A stretch of 64,000 nucleotides of DNA from Janthinobacterium sp. SUN073 (GCF_030397665.1 NZ_JAPUBT010000013.1:62001-126000), one strand, 5' to 3'. Shown: positions 18,249 through 27,559, counted from the first letter of the stretch. Notes: a model not told the origin generated them from the letters alone. Translations and numbers: made by a program.

Positions 18249-18280
18249 TCGCCTAAATATTTGTAAAGGAAGAAAAAATC

Positions 18281-19876
18281 ATGTTAGATGCAACCCTCAA
18301 AACCCAACTGAAATCCTACCTGGAAAAAGTGGTGTATCCGCTTGAGCTGGTCGCTTCTCTCGATGACAGCGCAAAAGCCCGCGAGATGAAGGAATTGCTC
18401 CAGGAGATAGTCCTGTTGAGCGACAAGATCACGCTGGTCGAGCGCCTTGACGCTGGCGTACGGGTCCCGTCGTTCAGCATCAACCGTACCGGCTCCGATA
18501 TCGGCGTGCGTTTCGCCGGTGTGCCGCTGGGCCACGAATTTACCTCGCTGGTGCTGGCGCTGCTGCAAGTGGGCGGCCACACCATCAAGTTCGACGATGC
18601 CGTGATCGAGCAGATCCGCAACCTCGACGGCGATTACGAGTTTGAAACGTTTATTTCGCTTTCCTGCCATAACTGCCCGGAAGTGGTGCAGGCCTTGAAT
18701 GCCATGGCGGTGATCAACCCGCGCATCAAGGTCACCACCATCGATGGCGGCGTGTTCCCGAAAGAAGTGGAAGAGCGCCAGATCATGGCCGTGCCGATGA
18801 TGTTCCTGAATGGCCAGCATTTTGGCCAGGGACGCACGAATGTCGAGGAAATCCTCGCCAAGCTCGACACGAACGCCGGCGCCCGCCAGGCGGAAGCTTT
18901 GAGCAAGAAAGATGTCTTTGATGTACTGATCGTCGGCGGCGGTCCTGCCGGCGCGGCAGCGGCCATCTACGCGGCCCGCAAAGGCATCAAGACGGGCGTG
19001 CTGGCCGAGCGTTTCGGCGGCCAGACCCTCGACACCATGGCCATCGAGAATTTTATTTCCGTCAAGGAAACTGATGGTCCGAAGTTCGCCATGGCGCTGG
19101 AACAGCACGTCAAGACCTATGACGTCGACATCATGAACACCCAGCGTGCCAGCAAGCTGACACCAGGCAAGTTGATCGAGATTGAAACGGCGAATGGCGC
19201 CATCCTGAAAGCCAAGACCGTCATCCTGGCCACCGGCGCCCGCTGGCGCGAAATCAACGTGCCGGGCGAGAAGGAATACCGCAACCACGGTGTCGCCTAC
19301 TGCCCGCACTGCGATGGCCCCTTGTTCAAGGGCAAGCGCGTGGCCGTGATCGGCGGCGGCAACTCGGGCGTGGAAGCGGCGATCGACCTGGCCGGCCTGG
19401 TAAAACACGTGACCCTGATCGAGTTCGGCGCGGAATTGCGTGCCGATGCGGTGCTGCAACGCAAGCTGCACAGCCTGCCTAACGTGACCGTGATCACCTC
19501 GGCGCAAACCACCGAGATCCACGGCGACGGCAAGATCGTCAATGGCCTGAGCTACACGGACCGGGTCAGCGGCGAGTCGAAAAAGGTCGAGCTGGAAGGC
19601 GTCTTCGTGCAAATCGGCCTGGTGCCGAACACGGAGTGGCTGAAGGGTACAGTGGCACTGTCGCGCCACGGTGAAATCGAAGTCGATGCCCGTGGCCAGA
19701 CCTCGATCCCCGGCGTGTTTGCGGCCGGCGACGTCACCACGGTGCCGTACAAGCAGATCATCATCGCCACCGGCGAAGGCGCCAAGGCAGCCCTGTCCGC
19801 CTTTGACCACCTGATCCGCTCGGACGACGAGGAAGTGGTTGAAGAAGCCGCAGTCAAGGAAGCGCTGACGGCATAA
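18281..19876 (+). CDS. ahpF: alkyl hydroperoxide reductase flavoprotein subunit
   Basis: A 531-residue NADH-dependent flavoprotein disulfide reductase that recycles AhpC. The N-terminal tandem thioredoxin-like domain carries the CHNC dithiol at C129/C132. An FAD motif ([11 protein letters not shown], about 222) follows, then an NAD(P) motif ([12 protein letters not shown], about 354) and the catalytic CPHC pair at C341/C344. All redox centres are intact. GGAAG lies 8 bases before the ATG. It ends at a bidirectional terminator. Confidence 0.97.
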   Translation: MLDATLKTQLKSYLEKVVYPLELVASLDDSAKAREMKELLQEIVLLSDKITLVERLDAGVRVPSFSINRTGSDIGVRFAGVPLGHEFTSLVLALLQVGGHTIKFDDAVIEQIRNLDGDYEFETFISLSCHNCPEVVQALNAMAVINPRIKVTTIDGGVFPKEVEERQIMAVPMMFLNGQHFGQGRTNVEEILAKLDTNAGARQAEALSKKDVFDVLIVGGGPAGAAAAIYAARKGIKTGVLAERFGGQTLDTMAIENFISVKETDGPKFAMALEQHVKTYDVDIMNTQRASKLTPGKLIEIETANGAILKAKTVILATGARWREINVPGEKEYRNHGVAYCPHCDGPLFKGKRVAVIGGGNSGVEAAIDLAGLVKHVTLIEFGAELRADAVLQRKLHSLPNVTVITSAQTTEIHGDGKIVNGLSYTDRVSGESKKVELEGVFVQIGLVPNTEWLKGTVALSRHGEIEVDARGQTSIPGVFAAGDVTTVPYKQIIIATGEGAKAALSAFDHLIRSDDEEVVEEAAVKEALTA

Positions 19877-19892
19877 GCTGTCCAGCCGCAAA

Positions 19893-19930
19893 AAAAAACC
19901 GGAAGCACCGCAAGGCGCTTCCGGTTTTTT
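19893..19930. terminator. bidirectional terminator between ahpF and the CzcE-like gene
   Basis: AAAACCGGAAGC pairs with GCTTCCGGTTTT; A residues on the left and T residues on the right let it work for both converging transcripts. Confidence 0.9.
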
Positions 19931-19945
19931 ACGTGTAGAGGAAAC

Positions 19946-20293
19946 TTAGCTGCCCGTGTACAGCGGGTTGGCGGCGACATACACCTGCACGCCATCGACG
20001 GGCATGTCCTTCGGCGCGATCTCGCTCAGGGCGAAGACGGTCCTGTTGCTGAAAGTTTGCACGTGCCACGTAAAACGCTGGCCGGCGCGCACGATGGTGA
20101 CGGTTTCGCCGCGCGTGACGTTGAGGTGGCGCGTGTCGGCCTGCAGCTCGATGCTGCGCTGGGCGGCGGCGTGCGGGGCGCTGCTGCCATAGTCGGCGGC
20201 CGTGCCCGTGGGGCCGGCTGCAATGGCCGAGGTGGCAAGGGTGGCAAGGGCGGCGCACAGAATTGCCAGGGCGCTGCGGTGGGTGTTCAACAT
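19946..20293 (-). CDS. CzcE-like periplasmic protein
   Basis: A 115-residue secreted protein with a signal peptide (cleavage after AIA, about residue 20) and a small beta domain resembling the CzcE family of periplasmic metal-binding proteins (RSIELQADTRHLNVTRGETV and WHVQTF stretches). Of two adjacent ATGs, the one at 20293 is preferred since GGAG is six bases upstream; the other at 20299 abuts that site. In Cupriavidus CzcE binds Cu(II), but no czc or cop genes lie nearby, and this copy ends soon after the core domain, so a metal role is only inferred from family. Confidence 0.75.
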   Translation of the reverse strand: MLNTHRSALAILCAALATLATSAIAAGPTGTAADYGSSAPHAAAQRSIELQADTRHLNVTRGETVTIVRAGQRFTWHVQTFSNRTVFALSEIAPKDMPVDGVQVYVAANPLYTGS

Positions 20294-20428
20294 AGTCATC
20301 TCCAAGAATAAGCCCGGCGCAGTGAGTAGCCGCGCCGTGTTGTCGTTGTGGCTGCACCGGGATCGCCGGTTTTTGCACCACGGCATCCTAAGCGTTTCTT
20401 GGCCGATCTGCAAAGCTGTATTTCCTGT

Positions 20429-21055
20429 CTATATTTCCACTGTGGCCGCCAGCGGCACGTCCGGCGCCAGGTGGCTGGTCAGCACGATGCACTGGCGCGC
20501 CAGGCGGGACGGGTCGGCCAGGCGCTGGCGCAAGTACGCCATGGCGGATATGTCGAGGCCATTGAACGGTTCATCGATCAGCAGCAAGCGCACGGGCAAG
20601 GCCAGGGCCAGGGCCAGTTGCAGTTTTTTGTGCTGGCCCAGCGAGAGGGCGGTGATGCTTTGCTGCAAGGTTGGCAGCAGGGAAAACGCGCTCAGCTCGT
20701 CGTTCAGCAGGGCCTGGTCGCTGCCAGGGTACAGGGCCAGGTGCAGGTCGAGAAACTCGTGCACTTGCAGCCAGGGCAGGGCGGGTAGGTCGCCGCCGCA
20801 ATAGAAGGTTTGCGCACGGTAGGCCAGCGGCATGAAGCCGCTGTCGACGTCATTGAGGCGGATGGCGCCGCGCGCGGGCAGCAGGGCGCCGCCCGCCAGT
20901 TTCAGCAAGGTCGTCTTGCCGGCCCCGTTCGCACCGCGCAGCCAGGTGATGCCGGGGCCGAATTGCAGATTGCAGCCCTGGAAGACGCTGTGCGTGGGGA
21001 AGTGAAAATCGAGGTGCTCGATATACAGCACGGGAGAAGGCAGGTTCAATTCCAT
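20429..21055 (-). CDS. ABC transporter ATP-binding protein, unknown substrate
   Basis: A 208-residue stand-alone ABC ATPase. Walker A GANGAGKT (about 40), signature LSLGQHKK (about 142), Walker B LLLIDEPF (about 162) and the switch histidine in LTSHL are present. It is short and resembles CcmA-like exporters in size, but no cytochrome c maturation genes are near. It overlaps the upstream membrane gene by 10 bases, so both form a two-gene transporter transcribed leftwards. Confidence 0.88.
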   Translation of the reverse strand: MELNLPSPVLYIEHLDFHFPTHSVFQGCNLQFGPGITWLRGANGAGKTTLLKLAGGALLPARGAIRLNDVDSGFMPLAYRAQTFYCGGDLPALPWLQVHEFLDLHLALYPGSDQALLNDELSAFSLLPTLQQSITALSLGQHKKLQLALALALPVRLLLIDEPFNGLDISAMAYLRQRLADPSRLARQCIVLTSHLAPDVPLAATVEI

Positions 21056-22149
21056 AATTCGCTTCCGATGGCGCTCAAGGCAAGGATGGAGAGGACGACG
21101 AGGACGACGCGTCCCCGCGCCGTGAGGCGGGGCAGGCCGACGATGGCCAGCAGGGCCGTGCTGGCCGTGAGAGCGTAGACCGTGGTCACGCGCTGCTGCA
21201 AGGCGGCGGGGTTCATGTTGTACAGCAAGACAGCGCCCGCCAGCAGCACGGCAAACGGCGGCAGCAGGCTGGCGGCGCAGGCCAGGCGCAGCAAGGTGGC
21301 GCTGGCCAGGGGCCAGGCGTTCAGCGAAGGGCGCAGCACGGCGATCTGTTCGCGCACGGCCTTGTCGCCGCGGTCCGTCACAATGATCAGGCTGGCGCTG
21401 GCCAGCAAACCCAGCAGCGGCGCGGGTACCAGGGGCACGCGCAGCAGCCAGGCCAGCATGCTGGTGCCAGCCGTGACCAGCAGCACGCTTTGCTGGATGC
21501 CGATCCTGTTTTCATTGCGCCAGAACGGCAGCCAGAACAGCTGGCGCCACAGGAACACGCTGCGCCAGCGGGGAGGCTGCGGCACATAGGCCGTCATCGT
21601 GGGCGGGCGCGCCCTTTGTGTGGGACGCGGTGCGCGCAGGCGCTGCGCCACGATGAGTGTCGTCAGCAGCCAGGCCAGCAGCCAGGCGGCGATGGTGGCG
21701 GCAATGCCGGGTGCGACAATCGGGCGCAGCCAGGGCGGCGACTGCAGCAGCCAGATGCTGGCCGAGACGGCATAGGCGAGGCCCAGCGGCAGCATCAGCA
21801 CACCGGCCACGGCCACGTCGGCTTGCCAGCGCAAGCGCGTCGGCAAGGGCAGCTGGCGCAGCCAGGCGGCGGTATTCGCCGGTAGCAGGCGCTTGCGCAG
21901 CAGCCAGGCGGGCAAGCAGGTCAGCAGGATTTGCGCGCTGATCACGCCCAGGGCGGCGGACCAGGGCAGGCTCACGGCAAGAAAGCCGGGCAGGGCGATG
22001 ACGCTGAGTAAACCCAGCAAGACAGGACCGGCCAGGAATACGAGGATTTCCATGGAACTGGCCAGGCTGGCGGCAAATTGCAGCAGGGCGTGATGGGCCA
22101 GGCGCAAGCGCAGGACGAGGTAGGGGGAAAGACTGTGTGGCAGGCGCAT
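21046..22149 (-). CDS. ABC transporter-associated membrane protein
   Basis: A 367-residue integral membrane protein with about eight to nine hydrophobic spans, including two long Leu-rich blocks at residues 40-110 and 125-180. It overlaps the ATPase gene by ten bases, so it is most likely the permease half of the same ABC exporter. No named family is recognisable by eye, and no accessory membrane-fusion or substrate gene is adjacent. The start codon is preceded by CAGCTCCTG, a weak ribosome binding site. Confidence 0.75.
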   Translation of the reverse strand: MRLPHSLSPYLVLRLRLAHHALLQFAASLASSMEILVFLAGPVLLGLLSVIALPGFLAVSLPWSAALGVISAQILLTCLPAWLLRKRLLPANTAAWLRQLPLPTRLRWQADVAVAGVLMLPLGLAYAVSASIWLLQSPPWLRPIVAPGIAATIAAWLLAWLLTTLIVAQRLRAPRPTQRARPPTMTAYVPQPPRWRSVFLWRQLFWLPFWRNENRIGIQQSVLLVTAGTSMLAWLLRVPLVPAPLLGLLASASLIIVTDRGDKAVREQIAVLRPSLNAWPLASATLLRLACAASLLPPFAVLLAGAVLLYNMNPAALQQRVTTVYALTASTALLAIVGLPRLTARGRVVLVVLSILALSAIGSELWN

Positions 22150-22194
22150 CAGGCAGGAGCTGCAGAGTCAGGAGGAGCGCTGATTCTAACAGCA

Positions 22195-22208
22195 GGGGGC
22201 AGACCCCC
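22195..22208. repeat. short GC hairpin in the intergenic repeat-like stretch
   Basis: GGGGG-CAGA-CCCCC, followed 40 bases later by GATCTGACCCCAG. Both resemble parts of the GGGGTCAGACCCC-type dispersed motif seen in related genomes (recollection, not verified). Confidence 0.3.
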
Positions 22209-22263
22209 GGATAAGTTAGCGTTGAGCTTGACGTTGGTGGTGTTGAGGATCTGACCCCAGAAT

Positions 22264-22306
22264 GGGAAAAGCCCTTCGGTTCAGAGAACCAAAGGGCTTT
22301 TCTTTT
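22264..22306 (-). terminator. terminator of tRNA unit A
   Basis: AAAAGCCCTTCGGTT pairs with AACCAAAGGGCTTTT; read on the minus strand it follows tRNA-Asp at once. Confidence 0.85.
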
Positions 22307-22308
22307 AT

Positions 22309-22385
22309 TGGCGGAGCGGACGGGACTCGAACCCGCGACCCCCGACGTGACAGGCCGGTATTCTAACCAACTGAACTACCACTCC
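22309..22385 (-). tRNA. tRNA-Asp (GTC), copy A
   Basis: A 77-base tRNA with encoded CCA. The acceptor stem GGAGTGG pairs with CCGCTCC, the anticodon loop reads CTGTCAC with GTC, and the T arm GCGGGTTCGAGTCCCGT is canonical. Confidence 0.97.
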
Positions 22386-22442
22386 AAGCTCGTATGATCT
22401 GTGTTGCTGATCCATGAAGCACTGAATAATTTTCTGTATTGG

Positions 22443-22518
22443 TGGTGGGTGCTGAGAGGCTCGAACTCCCGACCTACGCCTTGTAAGGGCGCCGCTCTAC
22501 CAACTGAGCTAAGCACCC
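22443..22518 (-). tRNA. tRNA-Val (TAC), copy A
   Basis: A 76-base tRNA with encoded CCA. The acceptor GGGTGCT pairs with AGCACCC, the anticodon loop CTTACAA carries TAC, and the D arm GCTCAGTTGGTAGAGC is standard. Confidence 0.97.
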
Positions 22519-22570
22519 GCATACCCAGAAAACTATCCCGACGTTTGTCACCACGTCTGGAAGAGGCACT

Positions 22571-22600
22571 ATTATAGGGGGCGCTTTCCCGCTTGTGCAA
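22571..22600 (-). promoter_or_regulatory. promoter of tRNA unit A
   Basis: On the minus strand TTGCAC (22600-22595) and TATAAT (22576-22571) are spaced by 18 bases. The -10 is inside the duplicated block, the -35 outside it. Confidence 0.75.
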
Positions 22601-22691
22601 CTATTCTTGAGGGGGAAAAGCAGTTTTTTTGCTGAAAAGCGCAAAAAATTTCAAGGGAAGGAGGACTGACGTGTTTTTTGCTGCTGAAATG

Positions 22692-22733
22692 GGAAAAGCC
22701 CTTCGGTTCTGGGAACCAAAGGGCTTTTCTTTT
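22692..22733 (-). terminator. terminator of tRNA unit B
   Basis: AAAAGCCCTTCGGTTC pairs with GAACCAAAGGGCTTTT, directly after tRNA-Asp copy B on the minus strand. Confidence 0.85.
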
Positions 22734-22735
22734 AT

Positions 22736-22812
22736 TGGCGGAGCGGACGGGACTCGAACCCGCGACCCCCGACGTGACAGGCCGGTATTCTAACCAACTG
22801 AACTACCACTCC
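22736..22812 (-). tRNA. tRNA-Asp (GTC), copy B
   Basis: Identical to copy A over the full 77 bases, including CCA. Confidence 0.97.
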
Positions 22813-22866
22813 AAGCTCGTATGATCTGTATTGCTGATCCATGAAGCACTGGACAGTTTTCTGATT

Positions 22867-22942
22867 TGGTGGGTGCTGAGAGGCTCGAACTCCCGACCTA
22901 CGCCTTGTAAGGGCGCCGCTCTACCAACTGAGCTAAGCACCC
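22867..22942 (-). tRNA. tRNA-Val (TAC), copy B
   Basis: Identical to copy A over 76 bases, anticodon TAC and encoded CCA. Confidence 0.97.
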
Positions 22943-22998
22943 GTTGCTTGTCTCAGAAAACCATCCCGACGTTTGTCACCACGTCTGGAAGAGGCGCT

Positions 22999-23027
22999 AT
23001 TATAGGATGGCTAAAATCCTTCTGCAA
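22999..23027 (-). promoter_or_regulatory. promoter of tRNA unit B
   Basis: TTGCAG (23027-23022) and a perfect TATAAT (23004-22999) with a 17-base spacer on the minus strand. Confidence 0.85.
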
Positions 23028-23041
23028 GCGCTTTTTTCACT

Positions 23042-25213
23042 TTACTCTGTAATCCCCCACTGCGACAGCATCCACGCCATATTGAACGCATTCTCGGCGA
23101 TGGCGTTGTAGCGGCCCGAAGCACCGCCGTGGCCGGCGCCCATATTTGTTTTCAGCAGCAATGGATTGCCATCCGTTTTATGCGCGCGCAGCTTGGCCAC
23201 ATACTTGGCCGGCTCCCAGTACATGACCTGGCTGTCGTTCAGGCCCGTCGTCACCAGCATGGCGGGATAATTCTTACGGGCAATGTTGTCGTAGGGCGAG
23301 TAGCTGAGCATGTAGTCGTAAGCCGCTTTCTGGTTCGGGTCGCCCCATTCCAGGTATTCGCCCGTCGTCAGGGGCAGGCTGGCGTCCATCATGGTGTTCA
23401 TCACGTCGACGAACGGTACGGCCGCGTGCACGGCGTGGAACAGCTCGGGACGCATGTTGACGACGGCGCCCATCAGGAGGCCGCCGGCGCTGCCACCCTG
23501 GATGATCAGGCGGTTCGGGCTGGTCCATTTTTCGCGCACCAGGTAGTCGGCGCTGTCGATGAAGTCATTGAAGGTGTTTTTCTTCTTCATCAGCATGCCG
23601 TCCTCATGCCAGGCTTCGCCCATATCCGTGCCGCCGCGGATATGCGCCTGCGCATAGATGACGCCCCGTTCCAGCAGGCTGATGCGGCTGATGGCGAAGC
23701 TGGCTTCCGTGGAAATGCCATACGAGCCGTACGAGTACAGCAGCAGCGGCGCGGAACCGTCGAGCTTGACGCCTTTCTTGTAGACGATCCACAGCGGTAC
23801 TTGCACGCCATCGCGCGCTGTCACCCACAAGCGCTGCGTGGTGTAGCGGCTGCCATCAAAGCCGCCGACGATTTCCTGCTGTTTCAGCACCGTGCGCTTG
23901 CCGTCTTGCATATTGACGTCGATGACCGTGGGCGGCGTGACGGGCGATTGGTAGGACATGCGAAATTGCTTGGCGGTAAATTCAGGCGTGCCGGCCGCGT
24001 TGGCCAGGTAGACGGGGTCGTCGAACTGCACCGTCTTCCAGTTCTTGTGCGCGAAATCATAGATGCGCGCGCGGTTCAGGGCGCGCGCCTTTTCCATCAC
24101 CACCAGGTAGCCCTGGAAGACGTCGATGGACTGGATCACGGCGTCCTTGTTGTGCGGCACGACGGGTTTCCAGTGTTTCGGCTGCGGCGCGGACAATGGC
24201 GCGCTGACGACACGGAAATTCTTCGCCTCCTTGTTGGTCATAATATACAGCTGGCCGTCGCGGTGCTCGATGCCGTAGCGGTGACCCTTTTCGCGTTTCA
24301 GCACGCTCTGGAAACTGCCATCCGGCTTGCTCGTTGGCAGCAGCAGCACTTCGCTCGTATCCGTGCTGCGCGCGGTGAGCACGAAATAACGATGGTCGCG
24401 CGTGCGGCTCACGCCGATGGCGAATTGTTCCACCGGCTCGTGATAAACCTGCTGCAAGGTGCCGCCCAGGGCCAGGCGGAACAAACGGTCCGAACGCTTG
24501 GTGGTCGCGTCTTCCTGCGTCAGCATCAGGGTGGCATTGTCCGCCGCCCACGCCAGGGACGTGACTCTAGGCATGGTATCTTCCAGCAACTTGCCCGTCT
24601 TCAAATCCTTGACATGCAGTTCGTACTGGCGGAAACCCGTCGTGTCGGTGGTGTAGGCCAGCAACTGTTCATTCGGGCTGATGCTAAACGCGCGCACGGC
24701 AAAAAATTTGTGGCCTTCGGCCAATTGATTCTGGTCCAGCAGGATTTCCTCAGCCGCCTGCGCATCGTAGGCGCCGCCAGCGCCGACAGGGCGGCGGCAA
24801 TGCAGTGGGTATTGCTTGCCCGCTTCCGTACGCGTGTAATAGTAGAAATTGCCCTGGCGGGCAGGCACGGACAGGTCTACTTCCTGCATGCGGCCCTTGA
24901 TCTCCGCAGTCACCTTGTCGGCCAGCGACTGGATCGGGGCCGTGACGGCCGCCGTGTAGGCGTTTTCCGCATTCAGGTAATCGATCACGGCAGGATCGGT
25001 TTTCTTTTGCAGCCAGCGGTAGTCATCCGTGACGACGGTGCCGTGGCGCGTTTCCTGCCAGGCTGTCTTGGCGGCAACCGGCGCGGTGGGCGTGGCAACG
25101 GTGGTGGTGGTGGTGTCGGCCAGCGCGGATGGCGCCAGGGTGGACAACAGCAGGGCCGGCAGGATGGATAACCAGGCGGACCGGCGGCGCGCAGCATGAT
25201 GGGTAATGGACAA
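23042..25213 (-). CDS. secreted S9 family oligopeptidase (oligopeptidase B-like)
   Basis: A 723-residue prolyl-oligopeptidase-family serine peptidase. A signal peptide (about 1-31, ending SALA) predicts a periplasmic enzyme. A seven-bladed beta-propeller (about 115-460) covers the C-terminal alpha/beta-hydrolase domain. The catalytic serine is S575 in GGSAGG; the aspartate lies in LNDSQVMYWEP and the histidine in GAGHGGASGR. The overall pattern is closest to oligopeptidase B, which cuts short peptides after basic residues. TTG at 25213 is the start because AAGGAG lies five bases upstream; a longer frame reaches 25558 without a ribosome binding site and overlaps dinB. It is divergent from dinB. 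Confidence 0.92.
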   Translation of the reverse strand: MSITHHAARRRSAWLSILPALLLSTLAPSALADTTTTTVATPTAPVAAKTAWQETRHGTVVTDDYRWLQKKTDPAVIDYLNAENAYTAAVTAPIQSLADKVTAEIKGRMQEVDLSVPARQGNFYYYTRTEAGKQYPLHCRRPVGAGGAYDAQAAEEILLDQNQLAEGHKFFAVRAFSISPNEQLLAYTTDTTGFRQYELHVKDLKTGKLLEDTMPRVTSLAWAADNATLMLTQEDATTKRSDRLFRLALGGTLQQVYHEPVEQFAIGVSRTRDHRYFVLTARSTDTSEVLLLPTSKPDGSFQSVLKREKGHRYGIEHRDGQLYIMTNKEAKNFRVVSAPLSAPQPKHWKPVVPHNKDAVIQSIDVFQGYLVVMEKARALNRARIYDFAHKNWKTVQFDDPVYLANAAGTPEFTAKQFRMSYQSPVTPPTVIDVNMQDGKRTVLKQQEIVGGFDGSRYTTQRLWVTARDGVQVPLWIVYKKGVKLDGSAPLLLYSYGSYGISTEASFAISRISLLERGVIYAQAHIRGGTDMGEAWHEDGMLMKKKNTFNDFIDSADYLVREKWTSPNRLIIQGGSAGGLLMGAVVNMRPELFHAVHAAVPFVDVMNTMMDASLPLTTGEYLEWGDPNQKAAYDYMLSYSPYDNIARKNYPAMLVTTGLNDSQVMYWEPAKYVAKLRAHKTDGNPLLLKTNMGAGHGGASGRYNAIAENAFNMAWMLSQWGITE

Positions 25214-25328
25214 GGCGACTCCTTTGAATAGTTGTGTCAGGATTGTAATCTTGCCATTGAGAAAAGCAACTGCCAGGCACCACCAATGCATGCGTTTCAA
25301 CTTGCATCCACGGGCATTTCCAGCGATA

Positions 25329-25344
25329 CTGTATATAACTACAG
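25329..25344. promoter_or_regulatory. LexA box of dinB
   Basis: CTGTATATAACTACAG matches the CTGT-N8-ACAG SOS box exactly. It lies 21-36 bases before the dinB TTG start, in the divergent region shared with the S9 peptidase gene. Confidence 0.85.
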
Positions 25345-25364
25345 TATTCTGCCGCGAGGTGTCC

Positions 25365-26546
25365 TTGACCACATCTGCCTCCCCACTTCCCGAGCCACCC
25401 GCCCGCCGCTGGATAGCCCACCTGGACATGGATGCCTTCTTTGCCTCCGTGGAACTGTTGAAATATCCCGAATTACGCGGCGAAGCCGTCGTCATCGGCG
25501 GCGGGCGCCTGCAGCAACCGGTGCTGCAGAGTGACGGCACGCGGCAGTTTGCGCGCATGCGCGACTACGTGGGACGCGGCGTCGTCACCACCTCCACCTA
25601 CGCGGCGCGCAAGTTTGGCGTGTTTTCCGCCATGGGCATCATGAAGGCGGCGAAACTGGCGCCCGACAGCATCTTGCTGCCCGCCGATTTCGAGGCCTAC
25701 CGCGAATACTCCGCCCGCTTCAAGCAAGCCGTGGCCCATCTGTGTCCCATCATCCAGAACGTGGGCATCGATGAAATCTATGTCGACCTCACCGAACATG
25801 GCGAGCAGGCGCCGGCCATGGCGGCGCGCCTGAAGGCGGCCGTGTTCGAGGCGACGGGCCTGTCGTGCTCGGTTGGCCTGGCGCCCAACAAATTGTTGGC
25901 AAAAATCTGTTCCGACCTGGAAAAGCCCGACGGGCTCACCATTTTGTCGCCCGAGGATGTCGAAACCAGGGTCTGGCCCTTGCCGGCAAAAAAGATCAAT
26001 GGCATCGGCCCGAAAGCCACGGCCAAGCTGGAAGCGCTGGGTGTCAATAGCATCGGCGAGCTGGCGCGCGCCGATCTGACCATGCTGCGCACGCAGTTCG
26101 GCGACCTGTACACGGGCTGGCTGCGCCAGGCGGCGCTGGGCATCGACGAGCGGCCCGTGCAGACGAGCCGGGAAACCAAGTCCGTCAGCCGCGAAACGAC
26201 GTTCGAGCGCGACTTGCAGGTGGTGCGCGACCGTGCCACCCTGTCGGAAAAGCTGGAAAGCCTGTGCACGCGCGTGGCGGGCGACCTGGATAAACAATCG
26301 CTGGCGGGGCGCACGGTGGGCATCAAGCTGCGCTTCGAGGATTTCAGCACCGTCACGCGCGACATCACCTTGCCCAGCGCCACGGCGGACGCCGCCGCCA
26401 TCCTGCGCGCCAGCCGCGATTGCTTGCGGCGCGTGCCATTTGAAAAGAAAATCCGCCTGCTGGGCGTGCGCATCTCGACCTTGTCCGATCCGGCCGTCGT
26501 GACGCGGCAGGTGCCGGCCCAGGCGGAGCTGTTTCCCAGGCTCTAG
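25365..26546 (+). CDS. dinB: DNA polymerase IV
   Basis: A 393-residue Y-family translesion polymerase. Conserved blocks are HLDMDAFFASVE (metal-binding Asp), VGIDEIYVDLT (catalytic Asp/Glu), SVGLAPNKLLAKI and a helix-hairpin-helix thumb (INGIGPKATAKLEALG). The C-terminus QAELF is a beta-clamp binding motif. Upstream in-frame codons exist from 25206, but they run through the LexA box, so TTG 25365 (GAGG five bases upstream) or GTG 25359 is the likely start. A perfect SOS box precedes it, so induction by DNA damage is expected. Confidence 0.95.
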   Translation: MTTSASPLPEPPARRWIAHLDMDAFFASVELLKYPELRGEAVVIGGGRLQQPVLQSDGTRQFARMRDYVGRGVVTTSTYAARKFGVFSAMGIMKAAKLAPDSILLPADFEAYREYSARFKQAVAHLCPIIQNVGIDEIYVDLTEHGEQAPAMAARLKAAVFEATGLSCSVGLAPNKLLAKICSDLEKPDGLTILSPEDVETRVWPLPAKKINGIGPKATAKLEALGVNSIGELARADLTMLRTQFGDLYTGWLRQAALGIDERPVQTSRETKSVSRETTFERDLQVVRDRATLSEKLESLCTRVAGDLDKQSLAGRTVGIKLRFEDFSTVTRDITLPSATADAAAILRASRDCLRRVPFEKKIRLLGVRISTLSDPAVVTRQVPAQAELFPRL

Positions 26547-26662
26547 CGGCGTTTCCTACAAGATACATACCGCGCCGGACCGCGCTTTTGACGGCATTTT
26601 CACGTCGAAAGTGTAGAATGGCGTTCCCCTGGCACTACTGAAACAAACGGAAGACAAAAACT

Positions 26663-27559
26663 ATGTGGTTCAAGAATCTTCAGATTTACCGCCTGCCCGC
26701 ACCATGGGCTTACACGCCAGAACAACTGGAAGAGGCCTTGTCCTCGAACAAATTTACGCCGGCGACCAGCATGGATCTGATGCGCCAGGGCTGGGATACG
26801 CCGCGCCCGAACGGTGGTCTGGTGCACGTGGTCAACAAGCAAATGTTGATCTTGCTGGGCACGGAAAAGAAACTGTTGCCAGCGACCGTCATCAATCAGG
26901 TGGCCAAGGCCCGCGCTGCCGAGATGGAAGAAGCGCAAGGCTTTGCGCCGGGTAAAAAGGCCATGAAGGAATTGAAGGAACGCGTGGCCGACGAGCTGCT
27001 GCCGCGCGCCTTCAGCATCCGCAGCAACGTCTGGACGTGGATCGACCCCGTCAATGGTTGGCTGGTGGTCGATGCGGCCAGCCCGGCAAAAGCCGATGAA
27101 GTCATCAAGCTGCTGCTCAAAGCCGTCGATAAACTGCCGCTGGAAAGCTTGCGCGTGCAGCGCTCGCCTGTGGCGGTGATGACGGAATGGCTGCAGGCCG
27201 ACGATGCGCCTGCCGGCTTCACGGTGGACATGGACACGGAATTGCGCGCCACGGGCGAAAGCAAGGCCACCGTGCGCTACGTGCGCCACACGCTGGAAGC
27301 GGACGATGTGCGCCGCCACATCGCGGCAGGCAAGCAGTGCACGCGCCTGGCCATGACGTGGAACGACAAGATCTCGTTCGTGCTGACGGAGTCCCTGGCC
27401 ATCAAGAGCGTCAAGCCGCTGGATGTGATCAAGGAAACGGAATCGAGCACGAAGAACGACGACGAGCGTTTCGACGGCGACGTGATGCTGATGACGGGCG
27501 AGCTCTCCAAGCTGATGGCCGACGTGGTCGAAGCATTGGGTGGCGAAGCGACTGCATAA
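26663..27559 (+). CDS. rdgC: recombination-associated protein RdgC
   Basis: A 298-residue RdgC protein, a ring-forming double-stranded DNA binding protein that limits RecA-mediated strand exchange. The start [11 protein letters not shown] and the length match the family, and the C-terminal half contains the conserved [13 protein letters not shown] stretch. Spacing of 116 bases from dinB with no terminator leaves co-transcription open. It is followed by a strong terminator. Confidence 0.95.
   Translation: MWFKNLQIYRLPAPWAYTPEQLEEALSSNKFTPATSMDLMRQGWDTPRPNGGLVHVVNKQMLILLGTEKKLLPATVINQVAKARAAEMEEAQGFAPGKKAMKELKERVADELLPRAFSIRSNVWTWIDPVNGWLVVDAASPAKADEVIKLLLKAVDKLPLESLRVQRSPVAVMTEWLQADDAPAGFTVDMDTELRATGESKATVRYVRHTLEADDVRRHIAAGKQCTRLAMTWNDKISFVLTESLAIKSVKPLDVIKETESSTKNDDERFDGDVMLMTGELSKLMADVVEALGGEATA

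Larger units (their letters stand above)
22261..22579 (-). repeat. tandem duplicate unit A (tRNA-Val, tRNA-Asp, terminator)
   Basis: This segment and 22688-23006 are near-identical direct repeats of about 318 bases, including the -10 box, both tRNAs and the terminator hairpin. Differences are confined to the spacers between the tRNA genes and to the upstream edge. Confidence 0.9.
22688..23006 (-). repeat. tandem duplicate unit B (tRNA-Val, tRNA-Asp, terminator)
   Basis: Second copy of the unit at 22261-22579, with the same gene order and its own promoter and terminator. It is upstream of unit A in the direction of transcription. Confidence 0.9.

Noticed and set aside
22195..22260. Insertion-sequence end
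   Set aside because: The small GC palindrome and its partial repeat have no transposase, target duplication or long terminal repeats nearby.
23129..25171. A 680-residue plus-strand open frame
   Set aside because: Antisense shadow of the S9 peptidase gene, without any motif.
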